Assembly (NCBI GenBank): GCA_035302345.1
Contig: DATGSS010000017.1
Location: forward strand, 1 to 43,166
DNA length: 43,166 nucleotides
Source of the DNA: Paenalcaligenes sp035302345
Lineage (GTDB): Bacteria; Pseudomonadota; Gammaproteobacteria; Burkholderiales; Burkholderiaceae_B
Direction of reading: 5' to 3'
Shown: positions 1 through 7,600 of the stretch, piece by piece
Numbering within the stretch: the first letter of the stretch is position 1
Layout of the letters: each line of letters starts with the position of its first letter
The notes under the pieces: model-generated
Database searches by the model: none
Told to the model about the DNA's origin: nothing
What the model saw: only the letters and a program-made list of their open reading frames with translations
Translations under genes and position numbers: made by a program

Positions 1-1
1 T

Positions 2-625
2 CACGTTTGTCGGTGGCTTTCTGTCTCTGGCATTTCTATGCCTGCTTTTTGGTTAGGGTTGGGTTTAATAGTGATTTTCTATGCCCAGCTGGGGCTGTTT
101 CCGGCTGGGGGTCGTCTTAGCCAGGGATTATCACCACCTGAGCATGTGACGGGTTTTTATATGATTGACGCATTGCTGAAAGGGCAGTGGCAGTTGTTTT
201 TTAATGCTGCGCGTCATATGGTTTTGCCGGCGATTACTTTAGGGTTTGTGCACCTGGGAGTCGTGTCTAGACAGATTCGCTCTGCTATGCTTGAACAGCT
301 CAGCGAGGATTATTTGCGCACAGTTCGGGCTTATGGGTTACCCCGTCGACGAATTATTTTTAGATATGCGCTGCCCAATGCACTGTTGCCTTCTATTACG
401 GTGATAGGCTTGTCCTTGGGCGATTTACTGTACGGTGCGGTATTAACTGAAACTGTGTTTGCCTGGCCCGGGATGGGTTTGTATGTGGTGGATTCCATTC
501 AAGCTTTGGATTTTCCGGCGGTGATGGGCTTTGCCATCTTGGTCTCCTTTGTTTATGTATTGCTCAATTTGCTGGTGGATTTGCTGTATCGATTTGTTGA
601 TCCGCGCATCAAAGAGGTGGGCTAG
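2..625 (+). CDS. Peptide ABC transporter permease, DppB/OppB type (5' truncated by window)
   Basis: This is the C-terminal 207 residues of an inner-membrane permease that forms half of the channel of a di/oligopeptide-type ABC importer. The frame is open from base 2, and the residues before the first internal Met (GISMPAFWLG) already fit the family, so the true start lies upstream of the window. The cytoplasmic EAA loop that docks the ATPase is visible as DYLRTVRAYGLPRRRI, followed by LPNALLP, and hydrophobic segments flank it. The C-terminus (VDLLYRFVDPRIK) is typical of DppB/OppB/GsiC. The stop is followed within 10 bp by the next permease, and the stop codon overlaps that gene's ribosome-binding site. 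No substrate-binding protein is in view, so peptide versus nickel or glutathione specificity cannot be settled. Confidence 0.93.
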   Translation, partial: HVCRWLSVSGISMPAFWLGLGLIVIFYAQLGLFPAGGRLSQGLSPPEHVTGFYMIDALLKGQWQLFFNAARHMVLPAITLGFVHLGVVSRQIRSAMLEQLSEDYLRTVRAYGLPRRRIIFRYALPNALLPSITVIGLSLGDLLYGAVLTETVFAWPGMGLYVVDSIQALDFPAVMGFAILVSFVYVLLNLLVDLLYRFVDPRIKEVG

Positions 626-634
626 GAGAGTACC

Positions 635-1492
635 ATGGCGAGTGCAGGATACAATCGTTCCGCGTATCTATTCTTTCAGTTGCGTAAAAGTCCGCTTACT
701 TTGGTTGGGCTAGCGATTATTTTATTGATCTGTCTGGCAGCCTTATTTGCACCCTATTTAGCCCCTCATGAGCCAGACATGATCAATTTACGTGCCCGCT
801 TGCAGGCTCCTTCATGGGCACATTTTTTTGGCACAGACGAGGTAGGCAGAGATATCTTTAGCCGTGTCCTACACGGAGGCCGGCAGTCTATAGGGGTCGG
901 ATTGTTTGTGGCATTTGTGGCTAGTGTGCTGGGTTCTATTGTAGGTTGTTTTGCTGGTTTAACTGGTCGTTTTGTTGATACTGCAATTATGCGCGCTATG
1001 GATGTGGTGCTTTCGGTGCCTTCGTTAGTATTAACCATGGCGTTGGCGGCTGCTTTAGGACCCAGTCTGTTTAATGCCATGTTAGCGATTACTTTTGTGC
1101 GCATTCCATTTTATGTTCGGTTGGCACGGGGCCAAACGCTAAGCATTCGTGAAATGACTTATATCAAAGCGGCACAAACCTTTGGTGCGAGCCGTTTGCA
1201 TCTATTACGCTGGCATGTATTGCGCAATGTGATGCCCCCAATCGTCGTGCAAACGACATTGGATATTGGCAATGCGATTTTGATGGCTGCAGCTTTGGGA
1301 TTCATTGGGTTGGGCGCCCAACAGCCTGCTGCTGAATGGGGGGCCATGATAGCCTCGGGCCGTAATTTTATTTTAGACCATTGGTGGTATGCGAGTTTTC
1401 CTGGTTTTGCAATTTTATTCACTGCCATTGGTTTTAATTTGGTGGGGGATGGTATTCGAGACATATTGGACCCCAAGCAACGGGCGAGGTAA
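635..1492 (+). CDS. Peptide ABC transporter permease, DppC/OppC type
   Basis: Second inner-membrane channel subunit of the peptide importer, 285 residues, normal for DppC/OppC. The N-terminus has the short cytoplasmic lead and first membrane helix (about residues 20-42), then a periplasmic segment containing FGTDEVGRDIFSRVLHG, a hallmark of this subfamily. The EAA loop is at about residues 171-195 (YIKAAQTFGASRLHLLRWH). The C-terminus GDGIRDILDPKQR is also typical. The start ATG has an AGGAG-type ribosome-binding site made from the stop region of the upstream permease. The next gene begins 5 bp after its stop, so the four genes form one operon. Confidence 0.95.
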   Translation: MASAGYNRSAYLFFQLRKSPLTLVGLAIILLICLAALFAPYLAPHEPDMINLRARLQAPSWAHFFGTDEVGRDIFSRVLHGGRQSIGVGLFVAFVASVLGSIVGCFAGLTGRFVDTAIMRAMDVVLSVPSLVLTMALAAALGPSLFNAMLAITFVRIPFYVRLARGQTLSIREMTYIKAAQTFGASRLHLLRWHVLRNVMPPIVVQTTLDIGNAILMAAALGFIGLGAQQPAAEWGAMIASGRNFILDHWWYASFPGFAILFTAIGFNLVGDGIRDILDPKQRAR

Positions 1493-1497
1493 GCACA

Positions 1498-2562
1498 ATG
1501 ACACAGCGTGTAGTCTTTACCGATAAGCATCAATCCACCGATATTGATTGGACAGCTGCGCCAAAACCTCAGCGTCCGGTCTTGGATATCAATGATTTAT
1601 GGGTTGAGTTCCCTGTGTTTGGTGGCCGTGTACAGGCGCTTAATGGGGTAAATTTACAGGTACATGCGGGCGAGGTGGTTGGGTTGGTCGGCGAGTCTGG
1701 TTCGGGCAAATCTGTGACTGCGATGCTGGCGATGCGTTTGTTGCATGAGGCCCAGTATCAGGTCAAAAAAGGTGCGATTCAATTGACGGAACATGATGTT
1801 TTTTCGTGCACAGAAAAGCAAATGCAGGTCCTGCGCGGTAGCGAGGTAGCTATGATTTTTCAGGAACCGATGACCGCTTTGAATCCCACCATGAGGATTG
1901 GCCAACAGATGATTGATGTTGTTTTGTATCACGAAAAGGGCACGCAACGCCGTCAAGCCCGAGTACGTGTTATCGAACTGCTCAAGGCTATGTATATCGC
2001 TGACGCCGAGCAGGTATTTGAGGCCTATCCTTTTGAGCTATCAGGCGGGATGCGACAGCGCATTATGGTCGCTATGGCATTTTCTTGCGCACCACAATTA
2101 TTGATTGCAGACGAGCCAACAACAGCGTTGGATGTGACAGTGCAAAAACAAGTACTCAATCTCCTTAAAGAGCAAGCACAGAGGATGCAGACAGCCTTGT
2201 TAATCATCACACATGATATGGCGGTAGTCTCTCAGTATTGTGAGCGTATTTATGTGATGTATGCTGGCACGGTTGTCGAGTCAGGACCTACAACACAGGT
2301 AATTCAACGGCCTGCGCACCCCTATACGAAGGGTTTATTGTCTGGAATTCCCACCCCGCAAACGCGTGGTCAAAATCTGTCCACTATTCCAGGCCAGCCT
2401 CCAAATTTGCAGCATCTACCTGCGGGTTGTGCCTTTCAAGAGCGCTGTTCCAAAGCTTTTTCAGCGTGCATTCAACGGCCCTCGATGTATCCCGTTGGCC
2501 CTGATCAAGTAGCAGCTTGTTGGCTATATGAGTCTTCGCATGTGCATGAGGAAAGGCCATGA
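1498..2562 (+). CDS. Peptide ABC transporter ATP-binding protein, DppD/OppD type
   Basis: Cytoplasmic ATPase that drives the peptide importer, 354 residues. Walker A is GESGSGKS (65-72), the signature LSGGM is at 181-185, Walker B LLIADEP at 201-207, and the switch histidine at 239. The oligo_HPY extension follows: HPYTKGLL near 274, then four cysteines at 311, 317, 324 and 341. This Cys set is conserved in Dpp/Opp ATPases, where it has been reported to hold an iron-sulfur cluster (established for relatives, inferred here). A 30-residue N-terminal lead precedes the domain. The stop overlaps the next start by 4 bp (ATGA), so translation of the two ATPases is probably coupled. Confidence 0.95.
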   Translation: MTQRVVFTDKHQSTDIDWTAAPKPQRPVLDINDLWVEFPVFGGRVQALNGVNLQVHAGEVVGLVGESGSGKSVTAMLAMRLLHEAQYQVKKGAIQLTEHDVFSCTEKQMQVLRGSEVAMIFQEPMTALNPTMRIGQQMIDVVLYHEKGTQRRQARVRVIELLKAMYIADAEQVFEAYPFELSGGMRQRIMVAMAFSCAPQLLIADEPTTALDVTVQKQVLNLLKEQAQRMQTALLIITHDMAVVSQYCERIYVMYAGTVVESGPTTQVIQRPAHPYTKGLLSGIPTPQTRGQNLSTIPGQPPNLQHLPAGCAFQERCSKAFSACIQRPSMYPVGPDQVAACWLYESSHVHEERP

Positions 2563-3566
2563 ACAAGCCTTCCAACAATAATCAGGTCGCCTTGGATGGG
2601 AGCACCAATGACCAGCTTTTGCTGCAATTAAATGATTTGCACATGCAGTTTCCGTTGGCTCATAATTGGCGTGGTCAGGTCACAAGTGTGGCGCATGCTC
2701 TTAATGGGGTGAGTTTTGATATATACCGTGGCGAGACTTTAGGCATTGTGGGTGAGTCAGGATGTGGAAAAAGCACCTTGGCACAGGTATTGATGGGCCT
2801 ATACACCCCTACCCAAGGGCAACTACATTGGCATGATCAACATCGAAATATGCAGGTAGTTTTTCAAGATCCGCAATCTTCATTGAATCCACGTTTACGT
2901 GTTTGGCAGGTAATTACCGAGCCTTTGTACATCCAGGGGATGCGCCAACGCCGGCGACTGAGAGCACGAGCCGCACAGCTAGCCGAGCAGGTGGGCATCC
3001 GCGCCGAGTACCTGGACCGTTTCCCGCACGAGTTTTCTGGAGGGCAACGCCAGCGGATAGCTATTGCACGTGCATTGGCACCTGATCCGCAGGTGATTAT
3101 CCTGGATGAGCCGACCTCGGCCCTGGATATTTCAGTACAGGCACAAATACTCAATCTATTGCATGATTTGCAAAAAAACCTACAGCTGACTTATGTGTTG
3201 ATCACTCATGATGTTGCAGTGGTTCAGCACCTAAGTGACCGTGTCGCTGTTATGTACTTAGGGAAAATAGTCGAATTGGGTCCTACTGAACGGTTGCTTT
3301 CTGAACCGCTGCATCCGTATACACAGACTTTGCTTGATGCCGTGCCACAGTTAAATATAGGTGAGACACCGGCTGACTTGGAAATTAAAGACGTTGAGCT
3401 ACCCAGTAATAAAGAATTGCCTACTGGTTGCGTGTTTTATGATCGGTGCCCCATCCGCCAAAAGCCATGTCAACAGCTGCAAATGCTATTACCCTTAGAG
3501 GGGGATGCAAAACATTTATTGCGCTGTCAGGTGCGTGCTGAGCGTTGGGCAATGGACCAAAATTGA
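2559..3566 (+). CDS. Peptide ABC transporter ATP-binding protein, DppF/OppF type
   Basis: Second ATPase of the heterodimeric motor, 335 residues. Walker A GESGCGKS lies at 65-72, the Q-loop segment FQDPQSSLNPR at 102-112 is the DppF/OppF hallmark, the signature FSGGQ is at 159-163, Walker B ends in LDEP at 182-185, and the switch His is at 217. The C-terminal oligo_HPY domain has HPYTQTLL and Cys 291, 297, 304 and 323, matching the partner. The start overlaps the end of the upstream gene. At the other end the last 40 bp overlap, tail to tail, with the minus-strand ubiC gene. No terminator is visible between the two. Confidence 0.95.
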   Translation: MNKPSNNNQVALDGSTNDQLLLQLNDLHMQFPLAHNWRGQVTSVAHALNGVSFDIYRGETLGIVGESGCGKSTLAQVLMGLYTPTQGQLHWHDQHRNMQVVFQDPQSSLNPRLRVWQVITEPLYIQGMRQRRRLRARAAQLAEQVGIRAEYLDRFPHEFSGGQRQRIAIARALAPDPQVIILDEPTSALDISVQAQILNLLHDLQKNLQLTYVLITHDVAVVQHLSDRVAVMYLGKIVELGPTERLLSEPLHPYTQTLLDAVPQLNIGETPADLEIKDVELPSNKELPTGCVFYDRCPIRQKPCQQLQMLLPLEGDAKHLLRCQVRAERWAMDQN

Positions 3567-4117
3567 GGTAAAAAACACTCAGCCACCAGGAGTGGGTGGT
3601 TTTGATACCAAAATGTAGAACAGCGTGCCAATAGCGGTTGTGCTGATTTTACAGGGCTTTTTGTATGGGCAGCCGTTTGAACGACTGTATTGTACAGAGG
3701 GTCCCGCTTGCCAAGTGCACACACCCAAAAGGGGCTGCGCGTGATGTTTGGGTTATGGTAGAGCATATCGGCCAGAGGTCGGTTAGCCAAACCGCGGATG
3801 CCTCGCCAGCAGCCTTTAGAGTCCTCTAATCGAGTAAAACTGCGGGCTGTCACGCATGGGATACCATCTATGCTCATGTAAATTTCACGTACCCAAATGG
3901 CGCTACCGCGCTTAGCCTGGATCATCCAGGCCTCGGAATCAGAAAGGGTGCTAGCGTACTCGCGCAAAACAATTAAATGTAGCGAGCCTAAAGTACGTAA
4001 GCCAGCGGTGAGTGCACCAGGACGTAGCAGCCAGTGTGTCTGTAATTGTCCAAAATCTTGGGCATGCTGGGCGTCGAGCCACGGTGCTAGAGGGGTAGGC
4101 GCGTTTGATTCTGTCAT
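3527..4117 (-). CDS. ubiC: Chorismate lyase (chorismate-pyruvate lyase)
   Basis: Converts chorismate to 4-hydroxybenzoate and pyruvate, the first committed step of ubiquinone synthesis, in the cytoplasm. The 196 residues are somewhat longer than the E. coli enzyme (about 165). Family landmarks appear in order: HWLLRPGALT (28-37), WVREI with Arg77, matching the active-site Arg76 of E. coli, the ADG-like turn IDGIP (83-87), RPLADMLY (113-120) and PLLVAECFLP (175-184) with Glu180, matching the catalytic Glu155. Overall identity to the E. coli protein looks low and the call rests on these motifs. The gene overlaps the dppF-type gene by 40 bp at its 3' end. It stands alone; ubiA is not next to it. 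Confidence 0.85.
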   Translation of the reverse strand: MTESNAPTPLAPWLDAQHAQDFGQLQTHWLLRPGALTAGLRTLGSLHLIVLREYASTLSDSEAWMIQAKRGSAIWVREIYMSIDGIPCVTARSFTRLEDSKGCWRGIRGLANRPLADMLYHNPNITRSPFWVCALGKRDPLYNTVVQTAAHTKSPVKSAQPLLARCSTFWYQNHPLLVAECFLPQFWSIAQRSART

Positions 4118-4141
4118 GCTGTAATATTAATCCAGCAAATA

Positions 4142-4168
4142 AAAAATGCCATGCATAACATGGCATTT
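4142..4168 (-). terminator. Intrinsic terminator after tRNA-CAT
   Basis: A perfect 10-bp inverted repeat (AAATGCCATG, loop of 5, CATGGCATTT; arms 4144-4153 and 4159-4168) lies just downstream of the tRNA on the minus strand and is followed on that strand by a run of T. It also separates the tRNA from ubiC. Confidence 0.8.
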
Positions 4169-4177
4169 AGTATGTTC

Positions 4178-4253
4178 TGGTGGGCCCAGCTGGATTTGAA
4201 CCAGCGACCAATGGATTATGAGTCCACTGCTCTAACCACTGAGCTATGGGCCC
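4178..4253 (-). tRNA. tRNA with CAT anticodon, probably tRNA-Ile2 (lysidine-modified)
   Basis: The minus strand folds into a 76-nt cloverleaf. The acceptor stem GGGCCCA/TGGGCCC has seven perfect pairs, the D arm is AGCTCAGTGGTTAGAGC, the anticodon stem is GTGGA/TCCAT with loop CTCATAA, the T arm is GCTGG-TTCAAAT-CCAGC, and CCA is encoded at 4178-4180. The anticodon CAT could mean elongator Met, initiator Met or Ile2. The variable/T-arm region GGTCGCTGGTTCAA and the loop match the E. coli ileX type more closely than metT, and the initiator features (unpaired first base, GGG/CCC anticodon stem) are absent. A lysidine-modified isoleucine tRNA is therefore the best reading. A terminator hairpin follows directly. 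Confidence 0.93.
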
Positions 4254-4323
4254 AAAGAAGAGCACATTATTACATATCTATCCTAGTTTTGTACAGTAGT
4301 ACTTGTGGTTTTAGTGATATTGC

Positions 4324-5697
4324 TTATAAAAGCGTGCCTGTCAGGATGGCTGCTGCGACTGAGAAGTAAATAATCAAGCCTAAAACGTCAACCAGTGTAG
4401 CTACTAATGGGGCCGAGGCACTGGCAGGATCTAAGCCGACCCGTTGTAACGCAAAAGGCAGCATTGAACCAGTTGCCGAGCCAAAGGTGACGATACCGAC
4501 TAGCGCAACCCATACAGTGATACCCAGCAGTATATAGTGATCACCGTAATCATAAATGCCTAAATTATTCCATAGAATTATGCGGAAAAAACCCAAGGCG
4601 CCTAATAGGGCACCCAAGACGACACCCGTGGGGATCTCACGTACTAAAACACGCCACCAATCTTTTAGGCGGACTTCTTCTAGCGCTAAACTACGTATTA
4701 ATAAAGAGGTTGCTTGCGAGCCCGAGTTACCCCCAGAGCTCATGATTAGTGGGATAAACATGGCCAACACAACCGCTTTTTCTAGTTCCATCTCAAAGTG
4801 TTGCATGGCGCTGGCGGTGAGCATCTCACCAACAAACAGCAACGTTAACCAGCCGCCTCGCTTGCGAAGCATTGTGCTAAATTTGATTCGTAGATAGGGC
4901 TGGTTTATAAATTCGGCCCCCCCAAAGCGCTCCATATCTTCGGCCGCCTCGTCCATTAAGGTATCGAGCAAGTCATCTACCGTGACGATCCCCAAGATAT
5001 GGTTGTGCTCATCTACCACGGGCAATGCCAGGTAGTCATAGCGGCGGATGGTTTGAGCGGCTTCCTCGCGAGGTTCCATAGGGTCCACCGTGATTGGCTC
5101 ATCGCCTTGCCATAACTCAGTCAGCAATTGTTCTGGTTGTGCGCTCACCAAATGGCGTAGTGAGACCACAAATTCAAGCTGCTTTTTATCATTGATGACA
5201 TAAATGGCATAAGCAGTTTCCTTGGTGTCGTGGACTTTTCTGACGTATTCGAGTGTTTGTTGGACAGTCCATGTGTTGGGTACCTCGATGAATTCTGTCG
5301 TCATCATATTGCCGACGGTGAATTCGGGGTAGCTCATCAGTTTAAGGATGGAAGCACGCGTTTTAGGGCTAAGCAAATAGTTAGCTGCGGCTAGCTCGGA
5401 TTTGTCTAATTGTAGGAAAAGATGCGTGGCGCTGTCTTCGGCCAAAGCCTCTAGGATATCGCCGCGTTCTTGTGCAATGATTTGCTGTATGAGTGGTTGT
5501 GCATATTCGAACTCATTATTTTCGAGAAGATCGATGATGAGTTGATCTGGAAAGCTTTGTGCTTGTCGCAGAACCTCGGCAAGATCTAATTCGTTGAGTT
5601 CGGGAACTATCTCGGCGACATGAACCGGGCCGTTGAGATCAATAGAAACCATATTATTAAGTCGTTGTATCTTGTGTAAATGAGTGTCTCTAGCCAT
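4324..5697 (-). CDS. mgtE: Magnesium transporter MgtE
   Basis: Mg2+ channel/transporter of the inner membrane, gated by its cytoplasmic N and CBS domains. The N domain is a set of amphipathic helices, followed by a CBS pair (about residues 125-250, including LPVVDEHNHILGIVTVDDLLD) and five C-terminal membrane helices. The pore-region motif SSGGNSGSQATSL and the Asp in ATLVDVLGL, equivalent to the ion-binding Asp432 of the Thermus protein, are both present. The start is uncertain. The frame is open to a TTG at 5772, with ATGs at 5697 and 5652, and none has a clear ribosome-binding site; the 5697 ATG is used here (457 residues, usual size about 450). The gene lies 70 bp upstream of the tRNA. 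Confidence 0.94.
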   Translation of the reverse strand: MARDTHLHKIQRLNNMVSIDLNGPVHVAEIVPELNELDLAEVLRQAQSFPDQLIIDLLENNEFEYAQPLIQQIIAQERGDILEALAEDSATHLFLQLDKSELAAANYLLSPKTRASILKLMSYPEFTVGNMMTTEFIEVPNTWTVQQTLEYVRKVHDTKETAYAIYVINDKKQLEFVVSLRHLVSAQPEQLLTELWQGDEPITVDPMEPREEAAQTIRRYDYLALPVVDEHNHILGIVTVDDLLDTLMDEAAEDMERFGGAEFINQPYLRIKFSTMLRKRGGWLTLLFVGEMLTASAMQHFEMELEKAVVLAMFIPLIMSSGGNSGSQATSLLIRSLALEEVRLKDWWRVLVREIPTGVVLGALLGALGFFRIILWNNLGIYDYGDHYILLGITVWVALVGIVTFGSATGSMLPFALQRVGLDPASASAPLVATLVDVLGLIIYFSVAAAILTGTLL

Positions 5698-5872
5698 TGT
5701 ACGAAACACACAAATTTTTTGGGTTAAAACACAGCAAAGATTCTTTGCTGAATCAATTTGTTGTTTGAGCAATAAACACCATTTTAATGCGGTGTTTTTA
5801 AGTCAGTTGCCGATTCAGTGACCAATGAACCTCAGGTCTGTGTTTGGTGTGGGTTTTGAGCGTTTGTTAAAG

Positions 5873-5911
5873 AGTTATCACCAAACTTATCCACAGGTTT
5901 TGGGGATAACT
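5873..5911. promoter_or_regulatory. DnaA-box-containing inverted repeat
   Basis: A perfect 9-mer DnaA box TTATCCACA (5887-5895) sits between two arms that form an imperfect hairpin (AGTTATCACCAAAC at 5873-5886; GTTTTGGGGATAACT at 5897-5911; one mismatch and one bulge). The right arm also holds a one-mismatch box on the opposite strand (5901-5909). DnaA binding is inferred from the consensus TTATNCACA only. Confidence 0.5.
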
Positions 5912-6065
5912 GCAGTGTTGCGCGAAATACCAAAAATATTATTTGTCAAGGGCAAGAGAGGCGAGTAAAAAAGTCGAAATCACTTTGATGTCAGGAAAAA
6001 TGCTTAAGTTTCAATACCTTGCGGCCCAGTATGAAAAGTGGTTGCAACGGGTGCGTGTCAGGCTA

Positions 6066-6098
6066 AAAATAAAGCCAGGCCTTGATGGCACTGGCTTT
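6066..6098 (-). terminator. Intrinsic terminator after the PACE-family gene
   Basis: Inverted repeat AAAGCCAG (6071-6078) and CTGGCTTT (6091-6098). Read on the minus strand, the stem is followed by ATTTTTAG. It lies about 65 bp past the stop of the gene at 6165-6680. Confidence 0.65.
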
Positions 6099-6164
6099 GA
6101 GTGAAAATTAGTAGAGTGTTTGGTTTTTAAAACAAAGATATCCACCGCTGTGTATAAATGAGAT

Positions 6165-6680
6165 TTATGAGTTGTCAAGGGTGTTATGGCGACGCTTTAA
6201 TAAGCCTAATCGAACCTTGTCGTAGATGAGGTTATAAAAGAACGAATAAGGTAGGAAAAACAGCACTAAACCGATATCAACGACCAGAGCATGCCAGAGT
6301 GTCGTATTTACCCACCATGCTACCAGCGGTACCACCATGATGATGAGACCTAGTTCAAAGCAGCATGCATGCAATATACGTATCCAGATATTGCGGCGAA
6401 AATGATATTTGCGTTGCAAGACATCAAAGATCCAATTAAAGATCATATTCCAAAGCATAGCCATGCCCGAGATAACTGCAGACAATGCTGCCATGGAAAG
6501 AGCAGGTTTTTTGGTCATCCACATGGCCAAAGGGGTTGCAAATAAAATACCCAATATTTCAAATAGTACTGCGTGGAAAATACGCTCTTTGAGACTGCGT
6601 TGATAGAGTGCCTGCTCGCTGATAAATTCAAAGTCAGTATGAGCGTTTATGGAAGGATTATCTGACTGCATTTTGGACAT
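6165..6680 (-). CDS. PACE-family multidrug efflux protein (bacterial transmembrane pair)
   Basis: A 171-residue membrane protein built from two tandem transmembrane-pair repeats, the architecture of the proteobacterial antimicrobial compound efflux (PACE/AceI) family. Repeat 1 begins SLKERIFHAVLFE, with Glu41 matching the functionally essential Glu15 of AceI. Repeat 2 begins IWIRILHACCFE with Glu109. MLWNMIFNWIFD between them and the second-repeat DIGLVLFFLPYSFFYNLIYD are characteristic. A roughly 28-residue polar N-terminal extension is longer than in AceI, so the start may be further in, although no better ATG with a ribosome-binding site is evident. Known relatives export chlorhexidine, acriflavine or polyamines; the substrate here is unknown. 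It is transcribed alone, divergent from the lipoprotein gene. Confidence 0.88.
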   Translation of the reverse strand: MSKMQSDNPSINAHTDFEFISEQALYQRSLKERIFHAVLFEILGILFATPLAMWMTKKPALSMAALSAVISGMAMLWNMIFNWIFDVLQRKYHFRRNIWIRILHACCFELGLIIMVVPLVAWWVNTTLWHALVVDIGLVLFFLPYSFFYNLIYDKVRLGLLKRRHNTLDNS

Positions 6681-6809
6681 ATAAATGTTGAGTTGGTCCG
6701 TTTAGCGGGTGTAAAAATGATTGTAGCATTGGCGATAAATAGAAGTTCAATTTAACTAACTTAAGAATCATTTTTAGCCAGAGCTGTTAAACTTGGATAA
6801 GAGAATTCC

Positions 6810-6826
6810 AGGGCCAATGCGGCCCT
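6810..6826 (+). repeat. Short hairpin in the leader of the lipoprotein gene
   Basis: Perfect 6-bp inverted repeat AGGGCC / GGCCCT with a 5-nt loop, 32 bp before the ATG at 6859. No T run follows, so it is not a terminator. Function unknown. Confidence 0.35.
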
Positions 6827-6858
6827 ATTAACATTGTGTTCAGGACGAGGATCCCATT

Positions 6859-7464
6859 ATGAGACTAGCCAAGGGTTTGGGCCGTAGCTTAGCGGCTTTT
6901 AGTGTATTGACGTTGATGGCGTGTCAGACCACGCCCCAAGATGCTGCACCTGCTGACGAGGCGCCCGCTGAAACTACCGAACAACAGCCCGCGACGACCG
7001 CGCCTGCACAGCCTGGAGCCCCTACAGGCCAAGACACAGATGCTACTGATCAACAGGCTGAATATAGCCCGATGATGGTGTTTTTGGCAGACTTTGAGCC
7101 TGTCGATAATTGGGCTGAGGTTGTACTCGATGAGGAAACCACATTATACCTACAGCCAGAGCCTAGCTTTACTCGTGACGATTTGATGTCAGTGGAAACT
7201 TATTCTTCGGACAGTGGCGAGGGTTTATTAGCACTCATGCTCACAGACGCGGCACGTCAGCGCTTGGAAAACATCACCACAGAAAACCCCGACCGTCGCT
7301 TGGCTTTGGCTGTGGATGGAACGTTATTAGCAGTGCCTCGTTACTCGGAGCCACTGACTAATGGGCAGTTGGTATTTATGGTCGGCACCGTCGAAAATGC
7401 CCAGACAGCAGCCCAAATCATAGCTGGTGATGATGGCACGGCCACACCTTACGGCGAAGAATAA
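6859..7464 (+). CDS. Putative lipoprotein with a SecD P1-head-like domain
   Basis: A 201-residue protein with a lipoprotein signal peptide: basic n-region, hydrophobic core, and lipobox LMAC with the acylated Cys at 22. Residues 23-70 are a low-complexity linker rich in Pro, Ala, Thr, Glu and Gln, as in proteins that span the periplasm from a lipid anchor. Residues 72-190 resemble the SecDF P1 head/first extracellular domain: LMLTDAARQRLENIT, RLALAVDGTLLAVPRYSEPLTNGQLVFM. That domain normally occurs in SecD and in some free-standing lipoproteins. The family match is from memory of the motif pattern and the function is unknown. A GAGG ribosome-binding site precedes the ATG. Whether the anchor faces the inner or outer membrane cannot be told from position +2 (Gln23) alone, although Gln favours the outer membrane. 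Confidence 0.75.
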   Translation: MRLAKGLGRSLAAFSVLTLMACQTTPQDAAPADEAPAETTEQQPATTAPAQPGAPTGQDTDATDQQAEYSPMMVFLADFEPVDNWAEVVLDEETTLYLQPEPSFTRDDLMSVETYSSDSGEGLLALMLTDAARQRLENITTENPDRRLALAVDGTLLAVPRYSEPLTNGQLVFMVGTVENAQTAAQIIAGDDGTATPYGEE

Positions 7465-7546
7465 TCACCGTTGTTGCTGGGGCAAAGGATAGCCAAGAGT
7501 TCGGTGTAGTATTTGGTGCGTTTAAATTGGTATCCAAAACAACCTG

Positions 7547-7581
7547 TTGACGCTAAAATGTACGCATTGCGTATATTTTAG
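7547..7581 (+). promoter_or_regulatory. pyrB promoter with a 29-bp palindromic operator candidate
   Basis: A -35-like TTGACG (7547-7552) and a -10-like TATATT (7572-7577; spacing 19, or GTATAT with 18) frame and overlap a near-perfect palindrome at 7553-7581. The arms are CTAAAATGTACGCA and TGCGTATATTTTAG, 13 of 14 positions matching around one central base. No T run follows, so it is not a terminator. A start of transcription just after the -10 would leave a leader of only about 20 nt, too short for a leader-peptide attenuator. The site looks like an operator. Its regulator is unknown, but the gene downstream encodes its own helix-turn-helix. Confidence 0.6.
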
Positions 7582-7600
7582 ATAGCATAAGGACATTATT

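Larger units (their letters stand above)
5698..6164. other. Intergenic region upstream of mgtE with a DnaA-box hairpin
   Basis: About 470 bp without a recognisable gene. From left to right it holds the possible extended N-terminus or leader of mgtE, a short inverted repeat (AAACACC at 5774-5780, GGTGTTT at 5791-5797), the DnaA-box hairpin at 5873-5911, and a terminator for the gene at 6165-6680. The middle (5912-6060) shows nothing I can name. Confidence 0.6.

Noticed and set aside
766..1104. Minus-strand open frame inside the DppC-type permease gene, and many similar antisense frames elsewhere.
   Set aside because: They mirror well-supported genes, have no family motifs or ribosome-binding sites and show the composition expected of antisense shadows.
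4254..4323. A tRNA promoter between mgtE and the tRNA.
   Set aside because: A TAATAAT-like -10 can be drawn on the minus strand, but no matching -35 is present, so it is not supported well enough to list.
5770..5800. A tiny leader ORF (MVFIAQTTN) and hairpin in front of mgtE, suggesting Mg-sensing leader-peptide control.
   Set aside because: Nine codons without a ribosome-binding site or Mg-related Pro/Asp-rich features; no M-box-like structure could be drawn. The open frame of mgtE itself also runs through here.
7553..7581. The palindrome before pyrB as a terminator of the lipoprotein gene.
   Set aside because: No T run follows on either strand in the right place, the loop would be a single base, and it sits between promoter-like hexamers.
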